Assembly (NCBI GenBank): GCA_037178855.1
Contig: JASJZC010000004.1
Span: 6,324,001 to 6,388,000 of the forward strand
DNA from: Oscheius sp. JU75
Taxonomy: Eukaryota; Nematoda; Chromadorea; Rhabditida; Rhabditidae
Length of the DNA stretch: 64,000 nucleotides
Reading direction: 5' to 3'
Shown here: one piece after another, positions 45,601 through 59,800 of the stretch
How the letters are laid out: each line of letters opens with the position of its first letter
Position numbering within the stretch: the stretch's first letter is position 1
The notes under the pieces: generated by a model
Told to the model about the DNA's origin: nothing
The model's input: the letters and a program-made list of their open reading frames with translations, nothing else
Database searches by the model: none
Position numbers and translations under genes: made by a program

Positions 45601-47745
45601 TGTCCCCATTGGTTTTGGTAGTGATGAGCTGCCGCAGCTGCCGGACCAGGCTGCTCCCAGCCACGCTGACTGAACGGGGGCTCTTGTTTCACGGACGTCG
45701 GCTTCTGCATCCTACTGTCGAAGCTGTTCATGTGGATCATGCCGCCGTAGGGACCGTAGCCGTTGGGCTGCTGAAACAAAGGAAGTAAGGGGCCCAAATA
45801 GTCCACAAAGACTACAAGAATCAGCGTCATCTAACTTTTTCTCAACGGAACATACGAGAAGCGTTCGTGGGATTTTTAGCAGAAAAATCAGTGGCTTCTT
45901 AAATCGAGAAACTGGCTATAATTCAACTTCAACTGTGACCAATCGGAAGCTCAATGGGGTTATTCCTTACAATCGCGAATTTCATGGATTCTGGACTTTA
46001 ACACATCAAAACTAGCATTTTCCGCACGAATAACTTCGCTTGGAAAAGTGCACACTTAAACTACGAGAGGATTCTACCGCTGAGAATTGATTTTTGAGTT
46101 TCTACACACTGCAAACTGAAATTTACATGTTCCTAGACTGGGCTCTAGAGTTCCTAAACTCTCCACAGACTTACCAACTACAGAGAATTCAGACCCTACA
46201 AATGCTCTAAAACTCCCTTTTCAAACGGTCAAAGCTACTTTCTTACAAAATCAGCTACTAGCTTCAGGAAGCAAGTCGAGCTATTTTTCGTCTCTTTATC
46301 CTTATTTTTTCGCCGATTACTGCCAACTTTTTACGCCCTATACCAAAAACCAGCTAGAATCTCCCAGCTATTCTACTACTAAATTTAGCCGCTGTTTCTG
46401 AATAGTCTGTTTTTCTCACATGGTTAGGTTGAATCTGCGGCGGCGGTTGTCCCATGGCCGGCGGTTGATATCCATTGTTTCGAGTCTCCGTCGGCGAGAA
46501 GCTACTAGCCGCTGCTGCAGCCGTCGCCGGTTGTGACTGTGTCGTTGTACTGATCGTGGCTGACTGTGTTTGGGTCGTCGGGGTCGTCTGGGCTGGTTTC
46601 GTCTAAATATAGAGGATTATTGGTGGGGAAAGGGGTAAAGAATCTTACGGTAGTTGGCTGCGGATCCGGCGGCACGGTTCGGTAGTTGTTCGAGTTGTTG
46701 CTACTGCTATTCGTCGTTGTGTTTCCGGGAGCTGAGCACGGAGGACTGTGGAAGGAGGCAGGCTGGAGAAGTGATGGAACAGCGGCACTTTTGGAGTTGC
46801 AGTTGATGGCATTGATGACCTGAAATTTTTATTATTTTTGCAGCGAAGATGATGTAAAACGGGTCAAACTACACCACAATTCCATGTTCTGAGTAGCCTA
46901 CAAGGAGTAGTCCACTGTAAGCTACCCGTCACAGAAACAACGTCCTCCTAATAACTGAAGCTAAGGAACTGAGTTGCAAACTAATTAGGGTATGCAACTT
47001 TTTGCATTTCAGTTTGATACCTGACAAGCAAGATCCTGGACTATAAGGACAATTCAGTGTTCAGAGTCATAAAAACTTCAGTCATTGCGACAAAAACAAA
47101 CAAGGCGGATAAAGATTGACACCTTGTAATTGACCAGATAGCAGAGCGTTTGCTCTTTTTTAGGGTCTTGTCTACAAGGTATGTTATGAGAGAAGCGAGT
47201 GATTCACAAGGCAGTTTTGTACCGCAAATGCAAGCTGCAAATTTGCTCCCGTTGTGAGTCTCATTTATCTAATAATTCGAAGCCCACGATTCAAAGCCAT
47301 GTCGAAAGATAAATCCAGTAGACAAAAAAAAACAAGTTCTGCTAGTAACTAGACAGGAAGTAGAGATGCCTTTCTATCGACTCTTCAAATAACGGAACGA
47401 CAGCCATGACCTGTTCTTGATCCCTTTTGAAGCTTTCTTTTTTGCAAATAACCAAAATTTTTTTACGACCAAAAACTTATTCAAAAAAAGCTCCAAAAGA
47501 GGACCGAAAACAGACCTTGGCTATCGTCCGCATGTACTCGTCCTTCGTCAGGCATTTCTGGAAGACGTATTCCTCGACCTGACGAGCATCCCCAGGTACT
47601 GGAAGATTCGGTGCGTTCTGCTTGTTGCGTTGCAGCTCGGGCTCGCTTAAATTTGCTTATTAATAGTATAAAAATCTAGAGAAACTCACAGCCGATTGAT
47701 GACATGGTCCCGGAACCGCTGGGACGGCCAGTCCTCATCGGACAT
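42664..47745 (-). CDS. mdt-15: Mediator complex subunit 15 (MED15/MDT-15)
   Basis: Twelve exons join in phase to 706 residues: 47690-47745, 47516-47645, 46649-46819, 46420-46602, 45546-45770, 44756-45052, 44433-44655, 44273-44391, 44085-44229, 43266-43556, 43007-43188 and 42664-42762. Residues 1-70 are the activator-binding KIX domain ([40 protein letters not shown]). A long Gln/Pro/Met/His-rich middle follows ([31 protein letters not shown]). A helical block with [20 protein letters not shown] and [16 protein letters not shown] lies at about 270-350. The C-terminal part has [23 protein letters not shown]15 is a tail subunit of Mediator that links activators, such as nuclear receptors and SREBP in C. 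elegans, to RNA polymerase II. A splice-type acceptor (AAATTCAG) lies 24 bases upstream of the ATG. Confidence 0.93.
45236..45470 (-). repeat. Two tRNA-like modules in tandem in a MED15 intron
   Basis: Minus strand: 45395-45470 has TTGCCTAGTGGCTAAGAGCT then GGGTCGGATCCTCCC. 45236-45310 has TTAGACACTAAGAGTTATG then AGGATCCGATCCCCG. Module size and order parallel the pair at 39490-39670. Confidence 0.5.
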
Positions 47746-48485
47746 TATTGGAGGCGTTTTGACTGAGCCTGAATTTGAGATTGTTTTAAGCAAAATGGCA
47801 TTAAATAGAAGTAATTACGTGTTTAAACGCTATATACTCGTGAGAAAAGGGTGAAGAGAAGTTAAAACAGTTTAATGCAAATTAACGACCGAATCACAAG
47901 ACTTTAAGGAGAGCTAAATGAGGAAAGTTAAAGAGGGGTTTAGACAAGGAAGAGGAGCAGAGAGACGATGTTGTGTCGAGAGATGATGATCTGGAATAGA
48001 AATGGTAAGAAATTGCCGTATTTGTCAAGATTTTGAACCCGTAAACCTACGAAGTTCATAATTTTCGAGAGTCAATTGATTCTCGGCGGTATTTAGAACC
48101 TTTCCATGGCAAAAACTGTATTTTTAAACAAAAGATAAGGCAGACAGTAGGTTGAATATGAGTTATTTTAACAGTAATTAAAGTCGTAGCCCGTGATCTT
48201 CTACAATTTCGCAGCACATGGAAAAGCTCAAAAATGCCGACTTAAACCCGAAAAACGCGTATACGCTTACATCACCTGGGCGTCTATTGGAGCTTTTACG
48301 GTATGTAAAGATTAAACTTCGGCTGCAAAAGTTCTACGAAATACCAAGAACCAATAGACAAGTACCTGCCTAAGATTGACAGACACTTACATAAAACCCT
48401 CTCCCTAACTGACATTCCCAATCTTATCACCACTGTTCCCATTAAAAAAAAAGTAGAAGACCAAAATGAACCTCTCTCTGTCTCT
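47746..48485. other. Spacer between MED15 start and DDX23 end
   Basis: Same-strand neighbours: the DDX23 3' end lies about 740 bp downstream of the MED15 start region. No gene seen; it contains repeat copy 2 (48180-48306). Confidence 0.5.
48180..48306 (+). repeat. Dispersed repeat ending AGCTTTTACGGTA, copy 2
   Basis: Shares GTAGCCCGTGATCTTCTACAA, CACATGGAAAAGCTCAAAAA and the terminal AGCTTTTACGGTA with the copies at 36.7 and 60.2 kb; the CTTACGTA part is degraded. Confidence 0.65.
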
Positions 48486-51400
48486 CTATTTGAAGAGCGT
48501 CTCCTCCTGTCTCTTCTTCGTCTGTGTGCCAATTGCTCCGGGCTTCTGCTGTGCTTCCGGATGATTCGCCAGTTCCGGTGGACATGTCGACACGGGCGAC
48601 TCCACGAGACACTGCTTCAGATCGTAATAGACGCCGACATCGTCCGGCGTCAAGAATGTGATGGCCTTGCCCGATTTGCCAGCTCGACCTGGAAAAAATT
48701 GTAATTTTTAGAGTGCTGAAAAGTTGGTAAAGAGAAAGACGCTATCTGTGGCACTGATTGTTCGGCTAAGAACGGGTGGAGAGAAATCATGTCAGCTTTC
48801 ATGGTTAATGGTCGCGAGAGCAGAGCATTTTCCGACATGATAAGATAAGGTGGCAGGAACTAAGAGCAAGGGCTCCGTGATTCTGATACTTATTGATCGG
48901 TTCAGTAGGGACAAAGGAGAGAGTGAGATACTGTAAAACAGAGAGTTAAGAAGACAAAGATACAGAGAGACAGGTAGATAGTAAGACTGAAGAAGACTGA
49001 GTCAACGAGACAGAGAGATAGTCAGACAGGGAGTGACAGCGGGACAGATCATTAGAGAGACAGTAAACAGGATGACAGGAAGAGAGACAGAGTGTGAGAA
49101 ACAGTAGCACGTAGAGCCAAAGAGAATGGGAGAAACAGAGACAGCCACAGTGGGACAAAGTGAAAGAGACACAGAAATACATGAAGAGAGTGCGAGACAC
49201 CAAGAGGCAGTACGAAAGACAAGAATACAGAAGGGATGAATACGTCAGAGAGATCTAGAGAGGGATAGACAGAGAGTGAGAGCTATGCTGGTAAGGAGTG
49301 TCAGAGATTGAGACAGAGTGAGAGAGTGAGAGTGAGGGTGAGAGTAAGAGAGAGAGAGTGTGTGTGTGTGTGAAAACTAGAAAAAGTTCTAGGACGAGAA
49401 CCAAAAGAGATTAGGTGGAGTGAATCGAGTGCGCGTGACGCCGACCGAACCGATGAGGGTCAGATTGTATCGAGCTACGACAGGTCTCCTCGCTGCTTAG
49501 CGAACTACGTGTGCGTGGACTATTTTTGCACTCGAACTAGCGAGCTTTTACGGGACAGAACATAGAGTTTCACTTAAGGAGGAAAACCAGTGGAAATAGT
49601 AGTTCAGAAGCAGTAAGAAAGCAAGAATAGGACGGGCACTGGAAAAGGCGCAAAGACCATGTGACAGTTACTTGATTCTATCGACTGCGCACAAGCACTG
49701 TTACACCAATTGGCAGAGGGGGTATCCTTCTCACAAATTGACCGGGAAACGATGGCGTTTTGAACAGCAAGCTTTTGATTTTGACCAAATCAAGAGATTT
49801 TGAGAGAAAATGGGTAGGCTAAACAGAAACCACTATGCCTCCCATTCACACCAGTCATACCATAAGACATCACCATTTCACCGGCACTGTCGGACAAGCC
49901 TAACGAAGAAGATGACGAGAGAAAACGGACAAAACTGAGCTCTGTAGATCTATTTGTTCCAGAGAAAAATTATGCTCTTTTTCTTTAACAGAATATATAG
50001 TATTGTAGAATTCACTGTTCTAACCCGAGTTTTGGCCTCTTGAGGTGAAATTAGATGAAAACGGACCGAAAGAAGACCCAAATACAAGCGGCTTTAAAAG
50101 ATTCTAACCGTATTTTTCAACAAAATAACATGGGAAAGTCTAAAGTCCCCCCTCGACTCTCCTCAAGGAACAAGTAAATTGGCAAATAATCTCTCTCTGT
50201 CATTTACAGCTGCTACTCCCTTTCCGCTTCTAATCTCTTCTAGGGCTCCATTAGTAGCAAATAGCAAAGTCATCTAAGAGAAAACTATTCATTTCCATTA
50301 GGACCCTTTCTCCCACTCACTGCTACGTCCAAAACTGAACATTTTGGTCAATTTACAAGAGTGTTCCTGAGTGAAAGAGAGACAGCTAATCCGAATTGGG
50401 AGCGTGGGGAAGGAGGATTCGAAAGGGATAGGGAGGACAGGAAGGAGCCGCTGAAGAGGAGGCTCGATCTTTAGGAAAGAAGCCTAATTAAGAGGAGGCA
50501 ACCTCCTCACGAATTTACCTCAACTTTTCAAATGGTGTAATTTCAATGGGGGAAAGTCCGCTGTGAATGAGACGAATTAATAACAAAGCTGATGAGGTGA
50601 GAGAGAAGAAATGAAACTAATGAGTACAGGGATAGTAGAGGAAGTTGGGAAAGAGAGACAGGGATTTCGGACATAAACGTGGGCCCTTTTTTTTACTCAG
50701 CAGTTGCAGAAAGAAAAAAAATACATCAGAAATAGGGCGAGATATCAAGCGCTCTCAAGGTATCTGGAGCTACGATTTTCCAAAAAAGGCCTCTCGGCCA
50801 AAATTGATAGTACTTGCTACGAAAAGTGTGGACTAGATGCTGGCCCCTGGAAGGATCAAAAGAGGAACAAAGAGAGTGAGAGAGGGACAGCCACCTCACT
50901 CCCATATAATTCGAAATCGCAACACACAACTTGAGCATATCTCCATGGCGACGTGGCCGGGGATCGGATATATTCAATCTGAGGAGGGGCGGCAGCTCGT
51001 GAGAGAGAAAGAGAGAGAGAGAGGATGAGGAAGGAAATATTGTTTGCACCTAGGGAAAATCCCAAAATTGTCGATTATTAGCACAGGTAAGCTAGTCATT
51101 AGAGGTGTGACCACGTGCTCCGCATGTGTTTCTCTCTCTCTCTGTGACAGAACAAATCTGTGAAATAACACAAAAATGAGTGGAGAGACTGGCTGGCTGG
51201 CCGTGGGGGGATAGGCCCCGCTACCGCGCGAAGCCACCGCAGCAGCGACTGGTTTCCTTCTTCTATGTCTCTGTCTCTCATCGCGCACTCCCTTATTTTC
51301 ACTTTGATACACTCTTTAGGTTTTTCTCACTCTTTGCAGGAACAGTCATTGTTTCTTTAAAGATATTCGCTGCGGGACCCCTTGTTTGGTGGATTCTTGG

Positions 51401-54400
51401 AGCAAGAAATGGAGAAGTTCTCACCCGTACCATATCGACAGTCTCACCCGTAGCGTCTCGGGAACGAGGGAAACTATCACTCTTACCGTCTCAGTAATTG
51501 GACAATTTCATGTCCATACTTTCCTCTTTGCCCATACAGCCTCGGAAATTATACAAAGTAGGAAAAACTCTCTAGGAAAATATATAATGCTTTACAGAGC
51601 TCGACTGACAGACAAATTGCCTAAAGTCTCACCCGTATCGGGTTAACTGACAGACGATTTCCTTCAAGTTCTCTCTAGGTGGACTGATAGAATTCCTATT
51701 CGTGCCGTTTCAAGATACAAGACAAAGTCTCACCTGTTCTATCTCGACTGGAAGAAAAACTATCTCCCATACCGTCTCAGTAACTGAACATCAGTCTCAC
51801 CCGTACTCTCAAGTTCGAATGCCCTTACTCTCTTAACGGACAGATGAAACTCTTACATGTACTGTTTCAACAATTGACAGTATACTCATTCGTTCCGTTT
51901 CGTCTTACAAGTGGAACTATCTCCCGTAACGTGAATGTTCTAAGAGTGCTATTGCGCGCCAAAATGCCATCGGATTAGGTGAGACAAGAGGCAAGAAATG
52001 GCACCCTTCTTACAGGATAAGATGATACAGAGATGCATGTGACTAAATAAGAAAGAGATAATGAATGGGAGGAGAAAAACAGGTAGATTAGCTGAGGAGA
52101 AGAAGGAGGAGCTTTCGAGGAATCTCTCTCTCCCTGAGTAACATAGGTGTGAGTGGATATCATATGATGGTGAAAGCTGCAAGAGAAAAGCAAGAAAATG
52201 GCAGCCCTTCAAGGCCGTAAAATTCAAAATCACCCAAGTTTTACAGCAGAGTTGGGAACGTAAAAATCCTTGATTATGAGCAGGCCTGTACAGACAGCTA
52301 GAGGAGAAGTTCCCAACAACTGCCAGCCATGTGAAAAAGGAGCTTTTCTTTTCTAGACACGAAGGCTGTTTTCGTTTGAGGAGAAAGCGGAATGGGGCTT
52401 CTGGGAACGGGGGAAGACTGTCTACGAATGCGCCAGTTCAAAAACCTTATCTTCGGGAGAAAAAAGAGTGAGAAGAAATTTTTTTTTTGCCTAATCATCA
52501 ACAGACTACCACCAAAATGGTTCAACAACTGGAAAAATATGACGATATTCTCGGGTCGAGCTGGCTCGAGCTGCCCAAGTGTAGTGGAGAACAACGTCAC
52601 TTCAGATCTCGATAGTTTTCCTTTAAGCAGTTCGCATACGAATTCTTAATCCGAAAACGACGGCTGTGGTAGCAAAAGGCGGTGAAACCGCTGCGGATAT
52701 GCTAAGTAGCAGATATGAAGCAGTGAGGCGAAGTTTTAGGCCATGGTTGTAAGTCCGAGTAGCAAATCCTAATGGGTACAAAAAAGAGGAAGAAGAGAGG
52801 CGAGCAACGTGTCCTGCCTTCCAATATCAAAACAATAGACGTCTGTGTGGTCATAACAGAGAGAGAGACAGAAAAGTTGTAGGTAAAGGGGCGCCCTGAA
52901 TCAATCGGTCAGTCATGTGGTCTCTCTGTCTCTCTTGGCTGATTTGTGTTCGACAAATTAATCTTTCGATATTTCTGTCAATTTCCGAGCACAGAATGGT
53001 GGGGGAAAAGAAACAAAAACATGGCCAAACATCGATACAGACGGGGGGAGAGAGACAAGAACAGTTCTCGACGATTGAGCAAATATAACCTATTGCTAGG
53101 GGACAGAGATGGGCGAAAAGAACACGAAAAGAGTGGCCTCTTTCTCAGAGCATGAGAGAGACAGTCCTTTAAAAGAGCAGCTGTCTCTCTTGCTCACTCT
53201 GTCTCTCTTGATTCTCCTTGGGGAAGAGCAGCTGTCTCTCTGTCTCTCCCAGTCGGGTTCATTTTGTTCTATCCTGTCTCTTTGTTAGGAGGCTGACCGT
53301 GGTGCCAACTCAAATAGAGTAGAGGCAATACACGGTGTCTCTCTGTGTTCCCGACAAAAGTGAGCCCGGTAAATAGAAGGGCATAGAAGTCTATTAATTC
53401 TAGTAGGAGAGTCAGGTGACAGCGAGCGGGGATACCGAAAAAGGAAGTCCAGGTGTGCCAAATGAAATTTCCAACACCCACAATTCTGATTTCTGTTCAA
53501 TGGTCGATTATTTCTGTAGCGTAAATGGAAGAGAATATGTAAGCGAATACGTGAATGGAGAATGCGAACTAGAATGAGGCGGGAACGTGTAGAGTTTTCA
53601 GTATTTCGACTCTAAAGATTGGCGGGAAATGGCTGAATACAAAAAGGCAATAAGAATCCCCGAAGAACTTCCTCCAAGGAAATCCCCTGCATTTTATCAC
53701 GTTTTTTTCCGGACAGTCCAGACCAAAAAAATGGGAATACAAAAGTGGAAAGGGTGAGTCAAAAGATGAAAGAGAAAATCAATCTTTTTTCGCTCTGAAT
53801 AAGAGCGGCAAATGGACTAAAAAGACGGTTGAAAAATACTCTGATTCACATCAAGGTTTTTTTATTGCAACAACATGCTTATTCTAACAGAGAGAAACGT
53901 ATGGGTCACATTTCGTGTAAAAAAACGAGAAAGAATCAAACATTCCTTCCTAGCAAAGTTTTCAAAGAAGTCTAAAGAAATTTTGCTGAGCCTTCCTTTC
54001 AAAACCTGGCAAACTCATCAAAATGCAAGAGCTTATCGACAGGGGAATGAACGAGGACTTTCCGCTGTCTCTTTCACTGTAAGAAGGGTCATCTTATCAG
54101 GACTGAGAGATAGAGAGAGCCCCATAAAGACATGGCACAATCTCTACCATAAACAGACCCCCATACAAGTTCCTGCGTCTTTCCCGCCCGTTTTAGGGTA
54201 GAAAAATAGCTTGGAAATTATTTTACATTGTCCACGCGTCTCTCTGTGTGTTTGTCTGAAGCCAATATTGCCAATTAGTGTGCATTACTTTGTGCGCACA
54301 CTAATTGTTTGCAAGAATGTGCTCCTGTCATGGTAGCTCGACTGGAGGGAAACACGACGAGGTAGGTACGCTCCGAAGGGGCGTAACGAGTTAGGTGGCC

Positions 54401-56786
54401 TAACTTGTAGCCATAAAATCACATTAAATGGTCTCAAAAAGCCCCGAAAGTATCAAAAAACCGTCGTCACCCGGTCTCTCTCCCGAAAAGTTGTTAGTCG
54501 AGATTGGCAATTTCGAGACAGAGAGACAAAGAAATCGGGGTCAAAGACACTGTCTCTCCCATTCGCTAAAAGGACACAACCGTGTAGGCAGCCACTTGAC
54601 AATCTCTATTTGGACATCTTCCCCTCAGAGAGACAGTGGATAGTTTCTGGATCACTATCTCGCTAGAAAAGGATCAAACATGGCTGGAAATTTAAAAGAA
54701 AGAGAGCAGTGAATGGCGGAAAAATCCAAAAATTGCATCGGCTTGCATGAATACGAAAGAGTGAGAGGTGGCTCCAAAGTTAGTCTAGCTCTTTCTTTCT
54801 CTCTCTCGCCGCCACATAGCAAAATAGAGAGTAGACAGAAGCTGGGCAAACGGAAATCCAAAACGTTGAAATTTGATTGTGTAGCAGAGAAACAAGTACA
54901 GAGCACAAAATAAGTGGGAAGTGACCCCCTTGTTTGGATAGACTTTTGCAGAGAATAGAGGGTTTTAAAGAAAAGAAACAGGTACAAATGCTATAGGAGC
55001 ATTGTGAAGAGACTTTTTCAAAGGAAAGACAGGCCAAAAGTGTGAAAATTGACCGCGGATCTTTCAGGATCAAAGAAATGGCATTTCAGGAATCGTGGAA
55101 TAGGCAAGTTCAGGGGTTGGCTACTGACTTAAGCGAACGAGGCTGTTACCAGCTAGAGAAAACTCAGATTTTTGGCCAAGAGAGAAAATTGAGACTGTGT
55201 AGGAGAACAAGAAACAGCGACGGGGCAATCAGGGGCCAGAAACATTTTTCAGCCTAGGAGGCGCCTTTTTGCAGACCAAAAGGGCACCTATTGAGAAGGG
55301 TGTCCCCAGAAATGCCTTAGAGTCTCTCTCTCCGAAAGAAAATCGAAGCAGGGTGGGAGCTAGCGAGCAGTCCAGGTGTGAAATCTCTCTAGGTCGGACA
55401 CCTGCCTCCTAGAGGATAAGCCATCCATAGTTATAGGATTATGACCATGCAACTCTCGGTCCGAGGAGAAGGAGGAACAAAATCCTGCCGTCGGCGCCGG
55501 ACAAAAAGAATCCCTCAATTGGCTTCATGCCCGAACGCAATTAACGGGAGGGAGAGAAACAGAGCAAGAATGTTGGACGAAAGAATTAGGCACTGGACTG
55601 GGGGAAAAAAAGAGAATGAGACGGAGGGACAAGGAAACGCAGCGGTAGAGAAATAGCAACACTGGATGCCAGAAAGAGTGTATAAAGAGAGGCAGTCATA
55701 GAGAGTCAGAGAAAGAAGCAGAGAGATTTGAATTGAGATACCGAGTAGTCAGACAGAGAAAAAAAAGTGAGAGACAGAGACACTGGAACAGGAAGACAGA
55801 GAGTCAGTGAGTGCTAGAGAGTCAGAGAGTCAGGTGATGTCCCATCCCCTAGAGACTCATTTCAACGACAGAGAGGGTTACAGTAATCCTGGTAGCTAGG
55901 TGAGAGACAGTTAAGAGATAGAATGTTGTCCTTTGCCAAAGCGAGGGAAGACACTGCGAGAATGCAGCTCAATATTGATCCTTGTGCTCTCTCTTCGGCC
56001 CGCAAAAAAACTTTTGGCATGAGAGAGATGCGGGAAGCAAATGCTGCTAGCTGGCTGGCTGGCGCACATACACGTGGGGTCGTCGGCGAGAGCAGACGCG
56101 TGTACTGGAGGAGAGCGGAAGAGAGAGTGTTATGCGAGGAGAGACACGCAGGGAAGGATTCCCCTCGCGCGCCGATATGTTGCAGGAGAAAAAAGCGAGT
56201 GAATGGGAGAAATATATAGAGGAGAAAAAAGGAGAAGAAGAGAGGGGACGTGCAGCAGTTTTTTGAGGTGTTTTCTTTGTGTTTTCTTTAAGTTCTTTTT
56301 GTAATGTCTCTCATGACCCTCCTCCTATTTCTGTTTCTGAACAATATTGCCTGTCCAGAAGCCCTGTACCTATCTCTTATTCTATCAGTCACTTGTCTCT
56401 TTCACTGTCCTGTCTACTGTTACTGTTAGACCCTTACAATCCCCTGTCTGTCCGTAGCTTTTCCCTTCGTCCCGTAGTCCCTATCAATGTCTCACTCTCA
56501 GTTTTCCCACTATATCTGTCCTCTACTTCGTCTCCAATCCTGTCTTTTACGATATCCTCTTTGCTCCAATCCCTATCACTGTCTGTCCGCCTGTCCATGT
56601 TCATCCCTGTCTCTCTATTCCAATACCCTCTTGGTTTCCAACAGCTAATCTGTATCCTGTGTGCCTGAGTCTTACAATCTTACGGTCTGTCTCTGTCCGT
56701 CACTGTTTCTTTCTGTCCCCCATACTCTCGCCTAGTCTCTTTGCACCCTAACAACCGAGAGCAAATACTAGTCCTCGTGCTCCGAA

Positions 56787-56825
<39 letters not shown>

Positions 56826-59800
56826 TTCTAAAGAGCAGCATTTGGAAGCCCTTCTTGTTTCCAGAACTCCGTAGCCTAAAAAGAGGATCGTTGTCACATA
56901 AATGACGCTATTGGAGAGAGACAGAGAGCGTGTGGAAGCTAATTCAATCAAAAGCATTGTTTCCTGTGGAGGGGGTGAGAATGAGAGACAGGGAGTCCGA
57001 GAGACAGGCAAGATAGACTAAAGAGCAGGCCAGGTGTCTCATCAAGTACTAATTTTTCAGCTGTTCCTATCTCTGTCACATTCCCTATTTTCACCTGTTT
57101 CCAGCTATCTACTACTGCGAAAGACCATGGAGAGAGACAGAGAGACAGGGAGAGAAACTGGTATATGGCAAGGGGACTGCCAGAACAAGGCCACTAACTC
57201 TCGACGAAGTAGGGAGCGAGTACACGTGACCGAGAACTGCGCGCAGAAGAGAGAGAGAGAGTGCAAAAAAAAATGAATACGCTTGTTTGGGAAGGAGAGG
57301 TTGAGGAGGACGGGGCGTTCTCACGAGGAGAGGTTGGTCAAGGATTGGTTAGAGTAGAGAGAGAGAGAGCCATATGATGAAACTGAGGTGCGATTGTGCA
57401 AAGGGGTCTAGAACGCTACTGTAAACTATAGGGGGTAGTAGGCTACCAAAAATGGATCCTATTGAGCACGTGCGTCGTTATAAAACCACGCAAATTAGTT
57501 TAAAATGCGTAAGCCCGTGAGAATAAGTCTAGTGCTTTGCTGTTGGAGGAAGATGAAAATCACATCCCTACAAGCTAGAAATCGTACTTATACACTGACA
57601 GAAACCTACTGCAATTTCCCCAGAATAAAAGCCAAAAATGGGTCTACTTTAGTCCATAAAACACGCCAAGACCTCCTTCAAAACGTGACTATGTTAGAGT
57701 GCTCTAGATTCACGCAACTTTGCTAGAAACTGAGAGTAATGGCGTAAAATGTTATGCGATGGAAGCTCCATTTCAAGTAGAGAAAAAATATCAAATCCCC
57801 CCATTTACAAGAAAACATGTCCACGTACCTGTTCGTCCAATCCTGTGCGTGTAGTCCTCGATGGTCTTGGCCATATCATAGTTGAGAACGAGGGAGACGT
57901 CCTTCACGTCGATACCTCTTCCAGCTACATCGGTAGCCACGAGAATATCCCTTTCTCGGTCTTTCAGAGCCTGTAGGGCGTACTCTCGAGCATCCTGGCC
58001 CTTTCCTCCGTGCAGCACGCATGGATTGTGTCCGAGTTTCGTTAGACTCTTACCCAGCATGTCGGCTCCCTGAAATTTTGGTCTTTTGCTTAGTTTGTAA
58101 GCAAAAAAATGGCATTTTTTCAATGGAAATTGGAGGGGAAAATCCTAAGAAGAAAGTGACGCCACCAGGAAATCTCTCTCCCTCTCTCTCTCTTACGTTC
58201 GGAAAGAGGACAGGAAATGCCGGATTATCCACTACTCCCGGGCAGAGATTATCCGGGAAATGAGTCAGAGTTTGGGGCAGGAAAGTGAGAAAGAGGGACA
58301 AAACTAATACCGGAAAGAGTGTGAGGCGTCCAATAGTATTTAACCGTCTGAACATTTTTATAGGCGTCTGAACTTGGTGTTTTAGGTTAACAGGAATTGC
58401 CACCCCGGGTCGTTCGGAATCCCTATCGAATTGTGACTCACAGGCACAATTCGATAGTAACTTGCTAAGAAGATGAGGCGTTCTTGGAGTCAGATGTCGC
58501 ACCTGTCCAGCTTAAAACGTAAGGCTACTCGACCTGGTTCCTCAGATTGTACCCGCATGTAATTGAGCTCGCTCTGACATTGATTACGGATCAAACTTTA
58601 TCTTTATCTTATTGGAAGCAAACGGAACCGGTCTGTAAAAGTTACAAGGCAGCCCGGTTCGTTCTAAGGTACAATAAAGACTCGTGATACTTCAGTTTTC
58701 AGGTTGAAACCAAAAAAATGCCAAAAAGGAGTGTTTTTGGCAACTTTTTAGGCATTTTCTCAACCTAAATTTGTTCTTCTACTTTTCTCTTTTCGCAATG
58801 ACTTTTGGTCAGTAAAGTACCATTTCAGACAAGCCAAAACCTAATCTCAAACAACAAAAAAGCTCTTACTCTAAATATGAAAAACAAGCGGGTACAAACT
58901 CATTTGGATTAACAAAAGGCGTCGCGCAAAAGTGTCTGTTCGAAAGTACTTCAAAATATTATTATGAGGGTTTTAGGAATTTTGGAAATGTTAGGAATAG
59001 CGAAGCTGCCTGTTTAGCCCCGGGCCATTTCGCTCTTCTCCCGAGCCCAACAGAGCACAGCAAAATCCTACCTTCTTTTGATTGACAAAGATGATGATCG
59101 GCGGCTCGTGTCCCTGTCCCAGGACCTCGATCAGCTTCTTTCTCTTCTGCTCGTCCGAGATCATGTAGACTATCTGTTCCGTCCTCTCCGTCGGTTTTCC
59201 CACCGAGCCAATGTGTACAACTGCTGGACGACGAAGATAGTTGCGAGCCAGTCTCTCCACAGCTGGTGACATGGTAGCCGTAAACATTACCGTCTTAATT
59301 CGTCGTTTTTGAAAGGTTCAAATAGCTAAAAAAAACCTGTCGATACTTTTCCCTCGTGCCAAAATTCTGCATAATGATATCATCGTCGTCTTCGACACCG
59401 TCATCTGGCTTCATATTCTTTACGGGAACGTATTCGAGAACCTTCTGGACATCGGGCTCGAAGCCCATGTCGAGCATACGATCGGCCTCGTCGAGAATGA
59501 CGTAGGAGCACTGGCTGAGCATCATGTAGCGATTGTCGAGGACATCGAGGAGACGACCCGGAGTGGCAATGACGATCTGAATAAGGAAAATTTCTAATCA
59601 CATGTTTGCAGTTTCAAAAAGCCAATTTATACAAGAAAAGTGTCAGTTTTCGCCCCGATTCTTCTTTTCTGTTACCACCTACATATTCCGACGAGATACA
59701 TGTATTACCTGTCAGAACATGTATTTTCTTTGCAGATATTAACGAAAGTTAGCTCAGAAAAGCCAGCTGGCTAATATGGAGCTTTTACGACTCTTTTAAT

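Noticed and set aside
48946-49203. Cys/Leu/Ser-rich minus-strand frame
   Set aside because: Product of CT-rich intron repeats (SLSHCL-type words), with no gene structure.
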